A program made the translations under genes and the position numbers. Of a DNA stretch of 64,000 nt, positions 1 through 8,560 are shown one piece after another; position 1 is the first letter of the stretch; each line of letters starts with the position of its first letter. The stretch comes from Clostridia bacterium (GTDB lineage Bacteria > Bacillota > Clostridia > Oscillospirales > Acutalibacteraceae). The notes beneath the pieces were generated by a model. It saw only the letters and a list, made by a program, of their open reading frames with translations. It was not told where the DNA came from and did not search any database. The stretch lies in assembly GCA_017474125.1 (NCBI GenBank), contig JAFVIF010000075.1, forward strand, positions 1-64,000, in the 5' to 3' direction.

Positions 1-350
1 GTGAAAGGTATACCTTGTCAATTCCGATAGGTACCATAATAGGTAACGAATATACCCTTGGCAGAGGCCCCGAAATAAAATTCAAAATGCAAATAACCAC
101 TACGGTTATTGCCGATTTCGAAAGCAAATTTTATTCCGCCGGAATTAATCAGGTGCTTCATCAAATACATATAAAGGTTAAGGCAAACGGCCATACGGTT
201 ATCCCTTGGTACCGTAGCGCATTTAACGTTAATACCAGCGTAATAGCAGCCGAGACCGTTATTGTCGGCTTAACTCCCGAAGCGTATACAAACGTTATTG
301 AATCGGGAACTGATGCAACCGAGGATATTTTTGATTTCGGTACTCATTAA
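1..350 (+). CDS. yunB: sporulation protein YunB, 3' part only
   Basis: Only the C-terminal ~115 residues are present; the frame is open from base 3 and the start lies before the window. The fragment carries the family pattern IPIGTIIGNEYTLGRGPEI, then FYSAGINQVLHQIHI and a closing AETVIVGLTPEAYTNVI, which match the end of YunB as I know it. YunB is a SigE-type sporulation protein needed for full spore formation; its biochemical role is not known. A bidirectional terminator follows directly. Family assignment is fairly sure. The N-terminal membrane segment expected for the family cannot be seen here. Confidence 0.82.
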   Translation, partial: ERYTLSIPIGTIIGNEYTLGRGPEIKFKMQITTTVIADFESKFYSAGINQVLHQIHIKVKANGHTVIPWYRSAFNVNTSVIAAETVIVGLTPEAYTNVIESGTDATEDIFDFGTH

Positions 351-380
351 AAAACAGGGCAATGCCCTGTTTTTTATTTT
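349..380. terminator. bidirectional terminator between yunB and the convergent P-loop gene
   Basis: The inverted repeat AAAACAGGGCA/TGCCCTGTTTT is flanked by A and T runs on both sides. It can end transcription of yunB from the left and of the minus-strand kinase-like gene from the right. Confidence 0.85.
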
Positions 381-889
381 AACTCTTTTAAGTATTTGTT
401 TACCTGCCTGCGGTTTTTAAATATTATTACGGTTTTGCCCGCTTGCTTATTTAAAAGCTCGTAAAGACTTTTTCTCTTAATGCGGTTAAAATTGATTATC
501 CCTTTAAGGTGGGCGTTGGCATTGCTGTCAAAACGCTCGGGACAGCTTCCGCCCATATCCTCCCTTGATTTGCCGTAATTTTTAATCAGCCGCATAACAG
601 CACCGAAAAGGCAACAGCCCGTTGGAAGATCGAAATAAAATACGGTGTCGCAATATTTCATTCTGTGGGGAAGGGTGCGGCTGAAGTTACCGTCTATTAT
701 CCAGCGCTCCTTATCCAGCTCGTTTTGAAGGGCGCTGTCAAAGTTTTCCTTAGTTACCCGCTCCCAATTTCCGTGCCAAAAAAGCTTATCAAGGTGAACT
801 AACGGTAATCCCGTTTTGCTTGCCAGCTTTTTTGCAAAGGTGGTTTTGCCGCTACCCGAATTGCCGATAATAAGTACCCGCTCCATCAT
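374..889 (-). CDS. P-loop nucleotide-binding protein, FlaR / adenylate-kinase-like (topology modulation type)
   Basis: The protein has 171 residues. A Walker A motif GNSGSGKTTFAKKLA lies at residues 9-23, followed by LVHLDKLFWHGNW and ERWIIDGNFSRTLPHRM. This order is typical of the small FlaR-like adenylate-kinase-related NTPases annotated as topology modulation proteins. The family is expected to bind ATP and phosphorylate or act on a small substrate, but the real substrate is unknown. The start overlaps the stop of the upstream ACT-domain gene (ATGATG over TGA), so the two are translated from one message. The name is a family label, not a proven role. Confidence 0.8.
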   Translation of the reverse strand: MMERVLIIGNSGSGKTTFAKKLASKTGLPLVHLDKLFWHGNWERVTKENFDSALQNELDKERWIIDGNFSRTLPHRMKYCDTVFYFDLPTGCCLFGAVMRLIKNYGKSREDMGGSCPERFDSNANAHLKGIINFNRIKRKSLYELLNKQAGKTVIIFKNRRQVNKYLKELK

Positions 890-1317
890 ATTATTTTCAC
901 CGAAATAACACCGTCGATTTTTCTTAATAAAGTCATAAGCTCCTCAATGGGGATGGTAATATTGTCGGTGCGTACCGAAAGGGTAACGGCGGCAATACCG
1001 TCTACGGGATGGTTTTGATTAATGGTAAGAATATTTACACCCTTTTCGAATAATCGGGCGGTAAGTGCAGAAAATACACCTGCACGGTCGCTTAAATCGG
1101 CGCTGATATTAAGAGTATTTTCGTTGTTTTGTTTATGATAGGGAAACACCTTATCCTTGTATTTATAAAAAGCACTGCGAGATATTCCCGCTATTTTTAC
1201 CGCTTCGCTGACGTTACCTGCCGTGCCGTTTTCAATGAGCTCTTTAGCATAAAGAACGCGTGAAAACACCTCGGGCAGAGCCGATGCTTTAACAAGCAGG
1301 GTATCGTATTCCTTCAT
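886..1317 (-). CDS. ACT domain protein, UPF0735 / PheB-like
   Basis: The protein has 143 residues from the ATG at 1317, chosen because a GGTGG ribosome site lies just upstream; a longer frame to 1380 has no such site. Residues ~1-60 form a helix-turn-helix-like N-terminus (VSEAVKIAGISRSAFYKYKD). Residues ~70-143 form an ACT domain (ISADLSDRAGVFSALTARLFEKG), a fold that binds amino acids. The family was named PheB after its position near phenylalanine genes. Its function is unproven; a regulator responding to an amino acid is a reasonable inference. It is cotranscribed with the downstream FlaR-like gene. Confidence 0.85.
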   Translation of the reverse strand: MKEYDTLLVKASALPEVFSRVLYAKELIENGTAGNVSEAVKIAGISRSAFYKYKDKVFPYHKQNNENTLNISADLSDRAGVFSALTARLFEKGVNILTINQNHPVDGIAAVTLSVRTDNITIPIEELMTLLRKIDGVISVKII

Positions 1318-1398
1318 ATTTGTCCACCACCTGAAAACAGTTTCTAACAATAGTATACGATAAAAATACATAAAACGCAATAGAAAGCGGTATTTTCT

Positions 1399-2472
1399 TT
1401 GAATAACGAAAAAAAGAAAAAATTTTTAATATATCTTGCCTATTACGCTGTTATTATAGGGCTATTTTATTTTGCTATGAGGTTTTGCCTTAATTCCTTA
1501 TTACCGTTTGTAATAGGAACCTTTATTGCGATAGCGGTGCAAAAGCCTTCCTTGGTGCTGTCTGAAAGGATAAGGCTTAAGCATTCTACTGTCGCTCTTA
1601 TTTCGGTGCTTTTTATCTACCTTATTATTTTGCTTATTCTTTTTTTGGTAGGTAGTAAAATTTATTACTCGGCCGCAACTCTTTATGACAAAATGCCCGA
1701 TTTGGTAAATAAAATTAACCAAATAACCGAAACTGCCTTTAATAAGGCGGAAGGGCTTATCAAAGCTCTTCCGCACTCTGCAAGGGAATATTTAACCGAG
1801 GGTGTAAAAAGCTTTTTGCCGACAATAGGTGAAAAAATTGCTGACTATGTCGGTAGCCTTGTTGCCTCGGCGGTTTCCGGAGCTCCTGCATTTTTAGTAA
1901 GCCTTTTGGTAACCGTTGTAAGCGGCTGTTATATTGCAAAGGACTTCGACGCCTTTAAAAGAATAGTCGGCTATGCCTTAAGGGAAGAACAACTGAAAAA
2001 ACTGAGCAGGGTGAAACGTATTGCTGTCAGCAACACTGTAAAAATACTGAAAAGCTATTTTTTACTGTCCTTTTCGGCCTTTATAATACTGTTTACAGGA
2101 CTTTTAATATTAAGGGTTGACGGTGCCGCAAAGAAAGCGCTGATAATATCTCTGATTGACGTTTTACCCGTTGTGGGAAGCGGAACGGTGCTGTTGCCTT
2201 GGGCAATAATAAGCCTTTTGAACGGAGAAAAATTACTGTGCGTTGGGCTTATTGTGATTTTGGCTTTGGTAACTGTAACGAGAAACGTTTTGGAACCGAA
2301 AATTATGGGTAAGGAGGTGGGCTTACACCCCTTATTAACCCTTTTTTCCTTGTTTTTAGGATTAAAGCTGTTTGGAGTTTTGGGAATGTTTGTACTGCCG
2401 TTAATTGTTACGGTCGCATATAAATATACCGAGGAACGGGTAACAGGTGAGGAGGGATTGCATAGTATGTAA
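1399..2472 (+). CDS. ytvI: sporulation integral membrane protein YtvI (AI-2E transporter family)
   Basis: The protein has 357 residues with about seven to eight hydrophobic segments in the AI-2E/PerM pattern: two at ~10-45, one at ~65-85, one near 155-175, and a C-terminal block from ~215 to 345 containing LIDVLPVVGSGTVLLPWAI and GKEVGLHPLLTLFSLFLGLK. The DxLPxxGxG and LHP motifs are hallmarks of the superfamily. The length and N-terminus fit the sporulation paralogue YtvI. It starts at a TTG with a weak upstream AAAGCGG. The gene is divergent from the ACT-domain gene. Its role in sporulation is known only from expression in relatives. Confidence 0.87.
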   Translation: MNNEKKKKFLIYLAYYAVIIGLFYFAMRFCLNSLLPFVIGTFIAIAVQKPSLVLSERIRLKHSTVALISVLFIYLIILLILFLVGSKIYYSAATLYDKMPDLVNKINQITETAFNKAEGLIKALPHSAREYLTEGVKSFLPTIGEKIADYVGSLVASAVSGAPAFLVSLLVTVVSGCYIAKDFDAFKRIVGYALREEQLKKLSRVKRIAVSNTVKILKSYFLLSFSAFIILFTGLLILRVDGAAKKALIISLIDVLPVVGSGTVLLPWAIISLLNGEKLLCVGLIVILALVTVTRNVLEPKIMGKEVGLHPLLTLFSLFLGLKLFGVLGMFVLPLIVTVAYKYTEERVTGEEGLHSM

Positions 2473-2514
2473 TGTGGCCGAAAGGCTACGAGAACGGTAC
2501 CCGCGGAGGAAAAA

Positions 2515-2736
2515 ATGAAAAGATATGTAATTGCCACCGGAACGGTAACCCACGCCATAAAAGGGCGGGATTTACTGAAAAAGAAAGGAATTGCGGCAGA
2601 GACGGAGCGTATGAAATACGGGACGGAAAATTATGGATGCGGGTATGGAATCGTAACCGGTGGTAATATTGAGAAAATAGAAAATCTGCTAAAAAGTAAT
2701 AACGTAAAAATCCTTAAAATACTGCCTATTGATTAG
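2515..2736 (+). CDS. DUF3343 small protein, putative Se/S carrier-like
   Basis: The protein has 73 residues with the DUF3343 layout: VIATGTVTHAIKGRDLLKKKG, then a central CGYGI stretch with a single conserved Cys and an ILPID end. A clear GCGGAGG site precedes the ATG. DUF3343 proteins resemble the mercaptide-carrying domain of YedF and are often found next to a cysteine desulfurase-like enzyme, as here, so a role in passing sulfur or selenium is plausible. No selenophosphate synthase or molybdenum hydroxylase gene is nearby to confirm selenium. The gene follows ytvI by 42 bases and is probably cotranscribed with it. Confidence 0.8.
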   Translation: MKRYVIATGTVTHAIKGRDLLKKKGIAAETERMKYGTENYGCGYGIVTGGNIEKIENLLKSNNVKILKILPID

Positions 2737-2761
2737 TGCGTAAAAGGGGCTTTACGTATAA

Positions 2762-2792
2762 TCCAAAAGCCACGGTTAACCGTGGCTTTTGC
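2762..2792 (+). terminator. strong palindrome/terminator just before the desulfurase gene
   Basis: A perfect palindrome, AAAAGCCACGG/CCGTGGCTTTT, is followed by GCTTTT. It sits between DUF3343 and the aminotransferase with only ~20 bases to the next start codon. No obvious promoter lies between them, so it may act as a partial terminator or attenuator inside the unit. Confidence 0.75.
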
Positions 2793-2812
2793 TTTTGAAA
2801 GAAGGTGGAATA

Positions 2813-3949
2813 ATGATTTATCTTGATAATGCCGCTACAAGCGGATATAAGCCCGAAGCAGTTATAAGGTCTGTTTCAAACGCCTTAAGGGCACTTAGCG
2901 CAAATCCGGGTCGAAGCGGTCATAATTTATCTGTTTCTGCGGCAGAAGCGGTGTACAAGGTTAGGGAAAGGCTGAGTGATTTCTTTGGTGCAACGGGGCC
3001 CGAAAGGGTTATTTTTACGGGTAATTGCACACAGGCGGTAAATTTTGTGCTTAAGGGTGTGCTGAACGCAAACGACGGGCTTATAATATCAAATCTTGAG
3101 CATAATGCCGTGGCCCGTCCTGCCTTTTCGCTTAGGGAAAAAGGGGTGAAGGTAAGCGTTTTCGACGGCTTTGCAAAAGATCCTACACAAGAGCTGAACA
3201 ACCTTATAACTAAGGATACCAAGCTGATTTTTTGCACCCACGTTTCAAACGTATGCGGCAAAATAATTGATATTGCAAAAATCGGTGCTTTGTGTAAAAA
3301 GCACGGTATTCTCTTTGGCGTGGATGCCGCTCAAAGCGGTGGAGTTTTGCCGATTAATATGAAGGAAATGGGCATTGATTTTTTGTGCCTTGCGCCCCAT
3401 AAAGGCTTGTTTGCACCTATGGGTACGGGGGTGCTTATAGCCGAAAAGCAAATTTCGAAAACCGTTATAGAGGGAGGTACGGGAACGGCTTCCTTAAGCC
3501 TTGCTCAGCCTGAAGATTTGCCCGAAAGGCTTGAAAGCGGAACGATTAATTTGCCGGGTATTTGCGGTATTGGCGCAGGTGTTGATTTTCTTTTGCAAAA
3601 GGGCAGGGAAAATATTTTGCGTCACGAGGCCGCCCTTTGCCAAAAGCTGTATGACGACCTTAAAGGCAATAGCGGTATAACCGTTTTCGGAAACGGTAAT
3701 TTTATAAACGAATATGCTCCGCTTTTATCGGTTAGTATATCGGGAGTAAAAAGCGACGAGGTTGCCGCGCTTCTTGACCGAAAGGGAATAGCGGTGCGAG
3801 GAGGGTATCATTGCGCACCCTTAGCACACAAGGCAATGGGCACCGTAAACGGCGGAACGGTAAGAATTGCGCCGGGAATAAACAACTGTGTATGGGATAT
3901 CGAGCAGGTAAAAAGGGCGCTGTTTTCCATTAGCAATAAAAAATATTAA
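2813..3949 (+). CDS. aminotransferase class V / cysteine desulfurase-like PLP enzyme
   Basis: The protein has 378 residues from the ATG at 2813, which follows AAGGTGG at the right distance; an upstream in-frame TTG would place the start inside the terminator. The fold-type I signatures are visible: YLDNAATSGYKP at the start, NCTQAVNFVLKG, the PLP-site region DAAQSGGVLPI, the Schiff-base region LCLAPHKGLFAPMGTGVL with Lys near residue 203, and the cysteine-loop-like GGYHCAPLAHKAMGT near the end. It fits the family of class V enzymes annotated as cysteine desulfurase or selenocysteine lyase. With the DUF3343 partner, sulfur or selenium delivery is the likely role. Confidence 0.87.
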   Translation: MIYLDNAATSGYKPEAVIRSVSNALRALSANPGRSGHNLSVSAAEAVYKVRERLSDFFGATGPERVIFTGNCTQAVNFVLKGVLNANDGLIISNLEHNAVARPAFSLREKGVKVSVFDGFAKDPTQELNNLITKDTKLIFCTHVSNVCGKIIDIAKIGALCKKHGILFGVDAAQSGGVLPINMKEMGIDFLCLAPHKGLFAPMGTGVLIAEKQISKTVIEGGTGTASLSLAQPEDLPERLESGTINLPGICGIGAGVDFLLQKGRENILRHEAALCQKLYDDLKGNSGITVFGNGNFINEYAPLLSVSISGVKSDEVAALLDRKGIAVRGGYHCAPLAHKAMGTVNGGTVRIAPGINNCVWDIEQVKRALFSISNKKY

Positions 3950-3976
3950 TAATATATAAATTTATTAAAAAATGGG

Positions 3977-4005
3977 TTGAATCGCGCGCTTTAATGTGCT
4001 AAAAT
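3977..4005 (+). promoter_or_regulatory. candidate promoter for cdaA-cdaR
   Basis: TTGAAT and TAAAAT are separated by 17 bases in the gap before cdaA, ending 34 bases upstream of its start. The match to a vegetative promoter is moderate. Confidence 0.5.
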
Positions 4006-4039
4006 AATACGGAAGATAAAAAACGAAGGGGTTGATGAT

Positions 4040-4939
4040 GTGGACTTGTTTTTTGACGGTATTAAGACGCTATGGAGTCAGCTGATTTATGCGCTTGCAC
4101 ACATAAGTGTTTTCGATGTTATCGACATTATAATTATTGCCTACATCATATTTAAAGCTGTACAATTTTTGACCGAAAGCCGTGGCGGTCAGCTTGTAAA
4201 GGGTATTTTGATTTTGTTTGTAGCCTATGCAATTTCGCGATGGTTCGGCCTTGTAACGGTTAATTGGCTACTTACAAGGGTTATGGAATGGGGCGTTATT
4301 GCAATAGCGGTTATTTTCCAGCCCGAGCTTCGCCGTGCGCTTGAGCGTATAGGCCGTTCTAAGCTCGGTCAGTTCGGTATCGGTGCTAAAACCGACGATG
4401 AGCAAATCAAGGCTTCTATTGACAGTATTTGTATGGCGGTGCAGAATATGCACGACCAACGTATAGGCGCCCTTATCGTTTTTGAAAGAACAACATCTTT
4501 AGGTGATATCATAAACACGGGTACAATAATTAACGCCGACAGCTCTTCTCAAATGGTGGGCAACGTGTTTTATCCCAAATCTCCCTTGCATGACGGTGCG
4601 CTGATTGTTCGAAACGGCAAGCTTTATGCCGCAGGCTGTATCCTTCCCTTAACTTCAAACCCCAACCTTAATTCTCAGCTTGGCACAAGGCATCGCGCCG
4701 CTATCGGAATGAGTGAGGTTTCCGATGCCGTTGTACTTGTTGTTTCGGAGGAAACGGGTAAAATTTCTCTTGTTCAGAACGGAACGATTGAACGCGGCTA
4801 TGACCAAATAAGGCTTCGTGAGGAGCTTTACCGTCTTATCCTTCAGGATGAAAACGAGCACAAGGATGAAGGTATTTTCTATAAAATCAAGTCCTTTATT
4901 GACAGGCTTGTTACGGTTAAGAAGAAGGAGGATAAATAA
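4040..4939 (+). CDS. cdaA: diadenylate cyclase CdaA
   Basis: The protein has 299 residues and makes c-di-AMP from two ATP at the membrane. Three N-terminal membrane segments (~24-44, 52-70, 77-95) are followed by the DAC domain. The catalytic DGA motif (D185-A187) and the RHR motif (R217-R219, in LGTRHRAAIGMSE) are intact, so an active enzyme is expected. The start is a GTG placed after GAAGGGG; the two ATGs just upstream are in another frame. cdaR follows two bases later. The usual third partner glmM does not follow, so the operon is the short form. Confidence 0.96.
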   Translation: MDLFFDGIKTLWSQLIYALAHISVFDVIDIIIIAYIIFKAVQFLTESRGGQLVKGILILFVAYAISRWFGLVTVNWLLTRVMEWGVIAIAVIFQPELRRALERIGRSKLGQFGIGAKTDDEQIKASIDSICMAVQNMHDQRIGALIVFERTTSLGDIINTGTIINADSSSQMVGNVFYPKSPLHDGALIVRNGKLYAAGCILPLTSNPNLNSQLGTRHRAAIGMSEVSDAVVLVVSEETGKISLVQNGTIERGYDQIRLREELYRLILQDENEHKDEGIFYKIKSFIDRLVTVKKKEDK

Positions 4940-4941
4940 TT

Positions 4942-5946
4942 ATGAAAAATAAAACCTTTTCTTTCCGTAAACTTTTCGAAAACCGTCGCTTCAGTGTTGT
5001 TTTCGCCTTAGTGGTTGCCTTTATTTTTTGGCTTGCAATTACCATTGACCAAACCGAGGTTATTTCCAAAACCTTTGCCAATATTTCGGTGAACATTACT
5101 ACCGAGGGCAGCTTTGCGGGTAATATGGGACTGCAGGTGATAGCAATAGAAAATCAAAGTAACGCTAACGTAACGGCTCACGGTCCCAATTCGGCTGTCA
5201 GCTCACTTGACGTTTCGGATATTCTTATTACCGCCGATTTAAGTGACGTAACGGGCGCAGGCACCTATCCTATAAACCTTGAGGTTCAGGCGGGCACAAA
5301 AAAAACCGGTGTAACCTTCGAGGTTTCGCCTAAAACCATTAACGTAACCTTTGACTACGTTGATACCGTGGAATTTGATTTACAGGCTGTTGCTAAGGAT
5401 ATTACCCTTAAAAAGGATGCCGACACTAACTTGTTTATCGGCACCCCCGTTATAAATTCTACCGAGTACGGTAAAATTTCCATAAGCGGTGCCCGTGCCG
5501 ATATGAAGCAGCTAAGCAGGGTAGAGGCTGTTATCAGTGCTTCTGAATCAATAGGTGAAAGCAAAACCTATGAAGCTGATATAGTTTTATATAACAGCGA
5601 GGGTAAGGCGCTTGCTAAGGAGCCCTTTGTCCTTCCGGTAGAAAAAGTAAAGGTTACCGTTCCGGTGTATAAGGAAAGAACGGTTGCGGTTGTTCCTACC
5701 TTCACAAACGAGCCACGAAGTAATGCAGGTGCAGAAAGGCTCAAGAGTGCATCCCTTACAAAAATTGCCGTTTACGGACTTCCCGAAACGGTTGACGAGC
5801 TCGATAACCTAAAGCTTTCAGCTATTGATTATCGTGAAATTGAAGCAGGCAAGCTAACCTTTACCGTAAGGCTTGAGCTTCCCGACGGTATTTATACCAA
5901 AGCGGAAGTCGGTAACGTAACGGTTAATTTTAATGTTGGCCATTAG
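4942..5946 (+). CDS. cdaR: CdaR, YbbR-domain regulator of CdaA
   Basis: The protein has 334 residues. One membrane segment lies at ~17-35 and is preceded by basic residues, so the rest is expected outside the cell. About three YbbR-type beta repeats follow, each starting with a hydrophobic VxVNFxx pattern (SVNITTEG, INVTFDYVDTVEFDL, KVTVPVYKERTVAVVP). CdaR binds and modulates CdaA in relatives. The gene begins two bases after the cdaA stop and ends just before a terminator, so the pair forms its own unit. Confidence 0.92.
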   Translation: MKNKTFSFRKLFENRRFSVVFALVVAFIFWLAITIDQTEVISKTFANISVNITTEGSFAGNMGLQVIAIENQSNANVTAHGPNSAVSSLDVSDILITADLSDVTGAGTYPINLEVQAGTKKTGVTFEVSPKTINVTFDYVDTVEFDLQAVAKDITLKKDADTNLFIGTPVINSTEYGKISISGARADMKQLSRVEAVISASESIGESKTYEADIVLYNSEGKALAKEPFVLPVEKVKVTVPVYKERTVAVVPTFTNEPRSNAGAERLKSASLTKIAVYGLPETVDELDNLKLSAIDYREIEAGKLTFTVRLELPDGIYTKAEVGNVTVNFNVGH

Positions 5947-5956
5947 CTTTAATACG

Positions 5957-5985
5957 AAAGGGCTTTATTAAAAGCCCTTTTGTCA
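5957..5985 (+). terminator. terminator after cdaR
   Basis: AAAGGGCTT and AAGCCCTTTT form a hairpin with a short AT loop, followed by T-rich sequence. It ends the cdaA-cdaR unit. Confidence 0.8.
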
Positions 5986-6024
5986 TTTTAAACGTAACGG
6001 CATACTATGTAATGAGGTGTTGTT

Positions 6025-6390
6025 ATGGGTGAAATTACTGTACTTTTAATTTTTTTGTTTTTTGCGGTCCTTGGTGTTGCCGCCTTTACCGCAAGGCTGT
6101 GGCTGTTTTTGCTTAGGCCGAAAAAGAAAAGCGTTACCTATACCGTACTGCGTTTAAACGAGGAAACGGAAGAAAACGCGCTTTACGTTTTGGAAAAATA
6201 CCGTTGGTACGGCAAGGAATATGCCGATTATATTATTCTTTTGTGCAACGAACCGAACGAAAGGATAAAGCGCTGTTTAAGCTTTTATGAAAACGTAATT
6301 TGTTGCAGAGAAGAAAATTTGAGCAGGGTATTGAAAATTGTTATGGAGGATGAAGATGAGCGAAGCTGTAGCGCAAACCGAATGCCTTAA
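6025..6390 (+). CDS. small single-pass membrane protein of unknown function
   Basis: The protein has 121 residues and is not recognised as a named family. Residues ~4-31 form one strong hydrophobic segment (ITVLLIFLFFAVLGVAAF...), followed by RPKKK, which suggests the soluble tail faces the cytoplasm. The tail has the pattern EENALYVLEKYRWYGKEYADYIILLCNEP. The ATG follows GAGGTG. The 3' end overlaps recD2 by 35 bases, so the two are translationally linked. The overlap and ordinary codon use argue that it is a real gene. Confidence 0.7.
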   Translation: MGEITVLLIFLFFAVLGVAAFTARLWLFLLRPKKKSVTYTVLRLNEETEENALYVLEKYRWYGKEYADYIILLCNEPNERIKRCLSFYENVICCREENLSRVLKIVMEDEDERSCSANRMP

Positions 6391-8560
6391 GGGTATTATA
6401 AGAAAAATTACATATCAGAATCCTTCTAACGGCTATACGGTAGCGCTTCTTGATTCAAGTGAGGGTGAGGTTACCGTAGTAGGTAATATGCCCTTTATAG
6501 GTCACGGCGATGACGTGGTTTTGTACGGCTCATATACCGTTCATCCCGTATACGGACCGCAGTTTAAGGCGGATACGGTGGAAAAGAATATGCCTACCGA
6601 TGCCGCCGCATTGCTACGGTATTTGTCTACGGGAGCCATTAAGGGAGTAGGCCCCACAACGGCGCGAAAAATAGTAGAAGCCTTTGGTGAGGATACTATT
6701 AAGGTGCTCGAATCCTCTCCCGAGCGGCTTGCTTCTATAAGCGGTATCTCAGAAGCCAAGGCGCAGGCTATAGGAGAAGAATTTGCAAGGCAGTTCGGCA
6801 TAAGAGAGGTTATGCTGTTGCTTTCGCGGTTTAAGATTAATACCGAGGATTCCATTAAGGTTTATAAGGTGCTGGGAGCGGAGGCCGCAAGGATAATCGA
6901 AGCAAACCCGTACGTGCTTTGCAATGAAAAAATCGACCTGCCCTTTGAAAAGGTTGAAGACGTTGCAGGCTATTACAGAGTCCCGCAAAATGATAAAATG
7001 CGTATTTGCGCAGGCGTTGAATACGTTTTGCGCAAAAATGCCAACAACGGACACACCTGCTTGCCCAGAGAAAAGCTTACCGCTGTTGCGGCTCAGCTTT
7101 TGGATATAGAGGCCGCGGCCGCCGAGGAAGCCACAGAAAGCCTTTTGGACGCTTTTCGCTTACGTAGTAAAACCGTAGGCAAAACCGAGTATATTGCTTT
7201 GCCGCACTATTTTACCGCTGAGGAATTTATTGCAACAAGGCTTACGGCAATGTCACAGCGAAGCACCCTTTTGCCCGTTGACGAAAGGGAAATTAATATT
7301 GTTGAAATGACAATGGATATAACCCTTGACCAAATGCAACGAAATGCTGTAAAATCGGCTTTTTCAAACAGCGTTACCGTTATAACGGGCGGTCCCGGTA
7401 CGGGCAAAACGACCACCCTTAGGTTTATGATTGAAATGTTCCGCCATAGGGATATGGATATTGAGTTGGCTGCCCCCACGGGTCGCGCCGCTAAGCGTAT
7501 GACCGAGCTTACGGGCTGTGAGGCAAAAACCCTGCATAGACTTTTAGAGGTTGAGTGGAGCGATGAAGAGCAATCGCAGTTTGCAAGAAACGAACGTAAT
7601 CCCCTTGATTGTGACGTTTTAATCGTAGACGAGGTTTCTATGATTGACGCCTTGCTTTTTGAAAGCTTGCTCCGCGCCTTAAGGATAAATTCAAAGCTTA
7701 TTCTCGTAGGTGATATCGACCAGCTACCCAGCGTTTCGGCAGGTAACGTTTTAGGCGATATTATCGGTAGCGATAAGTTTAATCTTGTAACCCTGAGTAA
7801 GGTGTTTCGCCAAGCACAGGAAAGTGCCATTATACGAACCGCTCATACCGTTATATCGGGACAGGCTCCTGATTTAACCGTTAGGGATTCCGACTTTTTC
7901 TTTATGTACCGCTCAAACACCGATGATGCCATTAATACCGTTGCAGAGCTGTGCCTTACAAGGCTTCCCGCCGCTTACGGCTTTAATCCGCTTACCGATA
8001 TTCAGGTGCTTTGTCCGTCGAGAAAGCTGCCTCTCGGCACCTTGAATCTTAACAACGTATTGCAGGCTCAGCTTAATCCTAAGGGAAAAAAAGACCCCGA
8101 AATATTTTTCAAGGGCTTTTATCTTAGGGAAAAAGATAAGGTAATGCAAATAAAGAATAATTACGAGCTGGTTTGGAAAAAGGACGACGGTGAGCAGGGT
8201 ACGGGCGTGTTTAACGGTGACGTAGGCTTTGTGGAACGTATTAATATGAGAGAGGGCAGTATAACGGTACGCTTCGATGACAAAAATGTTACCTATTATA
8301 TCGAGGATTTATCTCAGTTAGAGCTTGCCTATGCCGTAACCGTACATAAAAGTCAGGGCAGCGAATACGACTGTGTTATTCTCCCGATTTTCGATGTGCC
8401 CTCTAAGCTAAAATACCGCAATCTATTGTATACCGCCGTAACGAGAGCTAAAAAGCTTCTGATTATCGTTGGTAACGACGAGGTAGTATATTCTATGGCC
8501 GCGAATAATAAAAAGAATCTTCGTTACACCTTACTTAAGGAATTTTTGGAGGGTGTATAA
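6356..8560 (+). CDS. recD2: RecD2-type SF1 DNA helicase
   Basis: The protein has 734 residues. The ATG at 6356 lies six bases after GGAGG; an earlier ATG at 6350 touches that site. The order is an N-terminal OB-like domain, helix-hairpin-helix repeats around residues 85-150 (GAIKGVGPTTARKIVEAFG), Walker A GGPGTGKTTT at ~345, Walker B VDEVSMID at ~424, QLPSVSAGNVLGD, and the C-terminal LAYAVTVHKSQGSEYD and LYTAVTRAKKLL motifs. This is the long-N-terminus RecD2 form that works without RecBC. It is a 5'-3' helicase in DNA repair. comF begins directly at its stop. Confidence 0.96.
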   Translation: MSEAVAQTECLKGIIRKITYQNPSNGYTVALLDSSEGEVTVVGNMPFIGHGDDVVLYGSYTVHPVYGPQFKADTVEKNMPTDAAALLRYLSTGAIKGVGPTTARKIVEAFGEDTIKVLESSPERLASISGISEAKAQAIGEEFARQFGIREVMLLLSRFKINTEDSIKVYKVLGAEAARIIEANPYVLCNEKIDLPFEKVEDVAGYYRVPQNDKMRICAGVEYVLRKNANNGHTCLPREKLTAVAAQLLDIEAAAAEEATESLLDAFRLRSKTVGKTEYIALPHYFTAEEFIATRLTAMSQRSTLLPVDEREINIVEMTMDITLDQMQRNAVKSAFSNSVTVITGGPGTGKTTTLRFMIEMFRHRDMDIELAAPTGRAAKRMTELTGCEAKTLHRLLEVEWSDEEQSQFARNERNPLDCDVLIVDEVSMIDALLFESLLRALRINSKLILVGDIDQLPSVSAGNVLGDIIGSDKFNLVTLSKVFRQAQESAIIRTAHTVISGQAPDLTVRDSDFFFMYRSNTDDAINTVAELCLTRLPAAYGFNPLTDIQVLCPSRKLPLGTLNLNNVLQAQLNPKGKKDPEIFFKGFYLREKDKVMQIKNNYELVWKKDDGEQGTGVFNGDVGFVERINMREGSITVRFDDKNVTYYIEDLSQLELAYAVTVHKSQGSEYDCVILPIFDVPSKLKYRNLLYTAVTRAKKLLIIVGNDEVVYSMAANNKKNLRYTLLKEFLEGV

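Noticed and set aside
2472..2666. 64-residue frame overlapping DUF3343
   Set aside because: Out of frame with the recognised family and with no ribosome site; DUF3343 at 2515 has a strong one.
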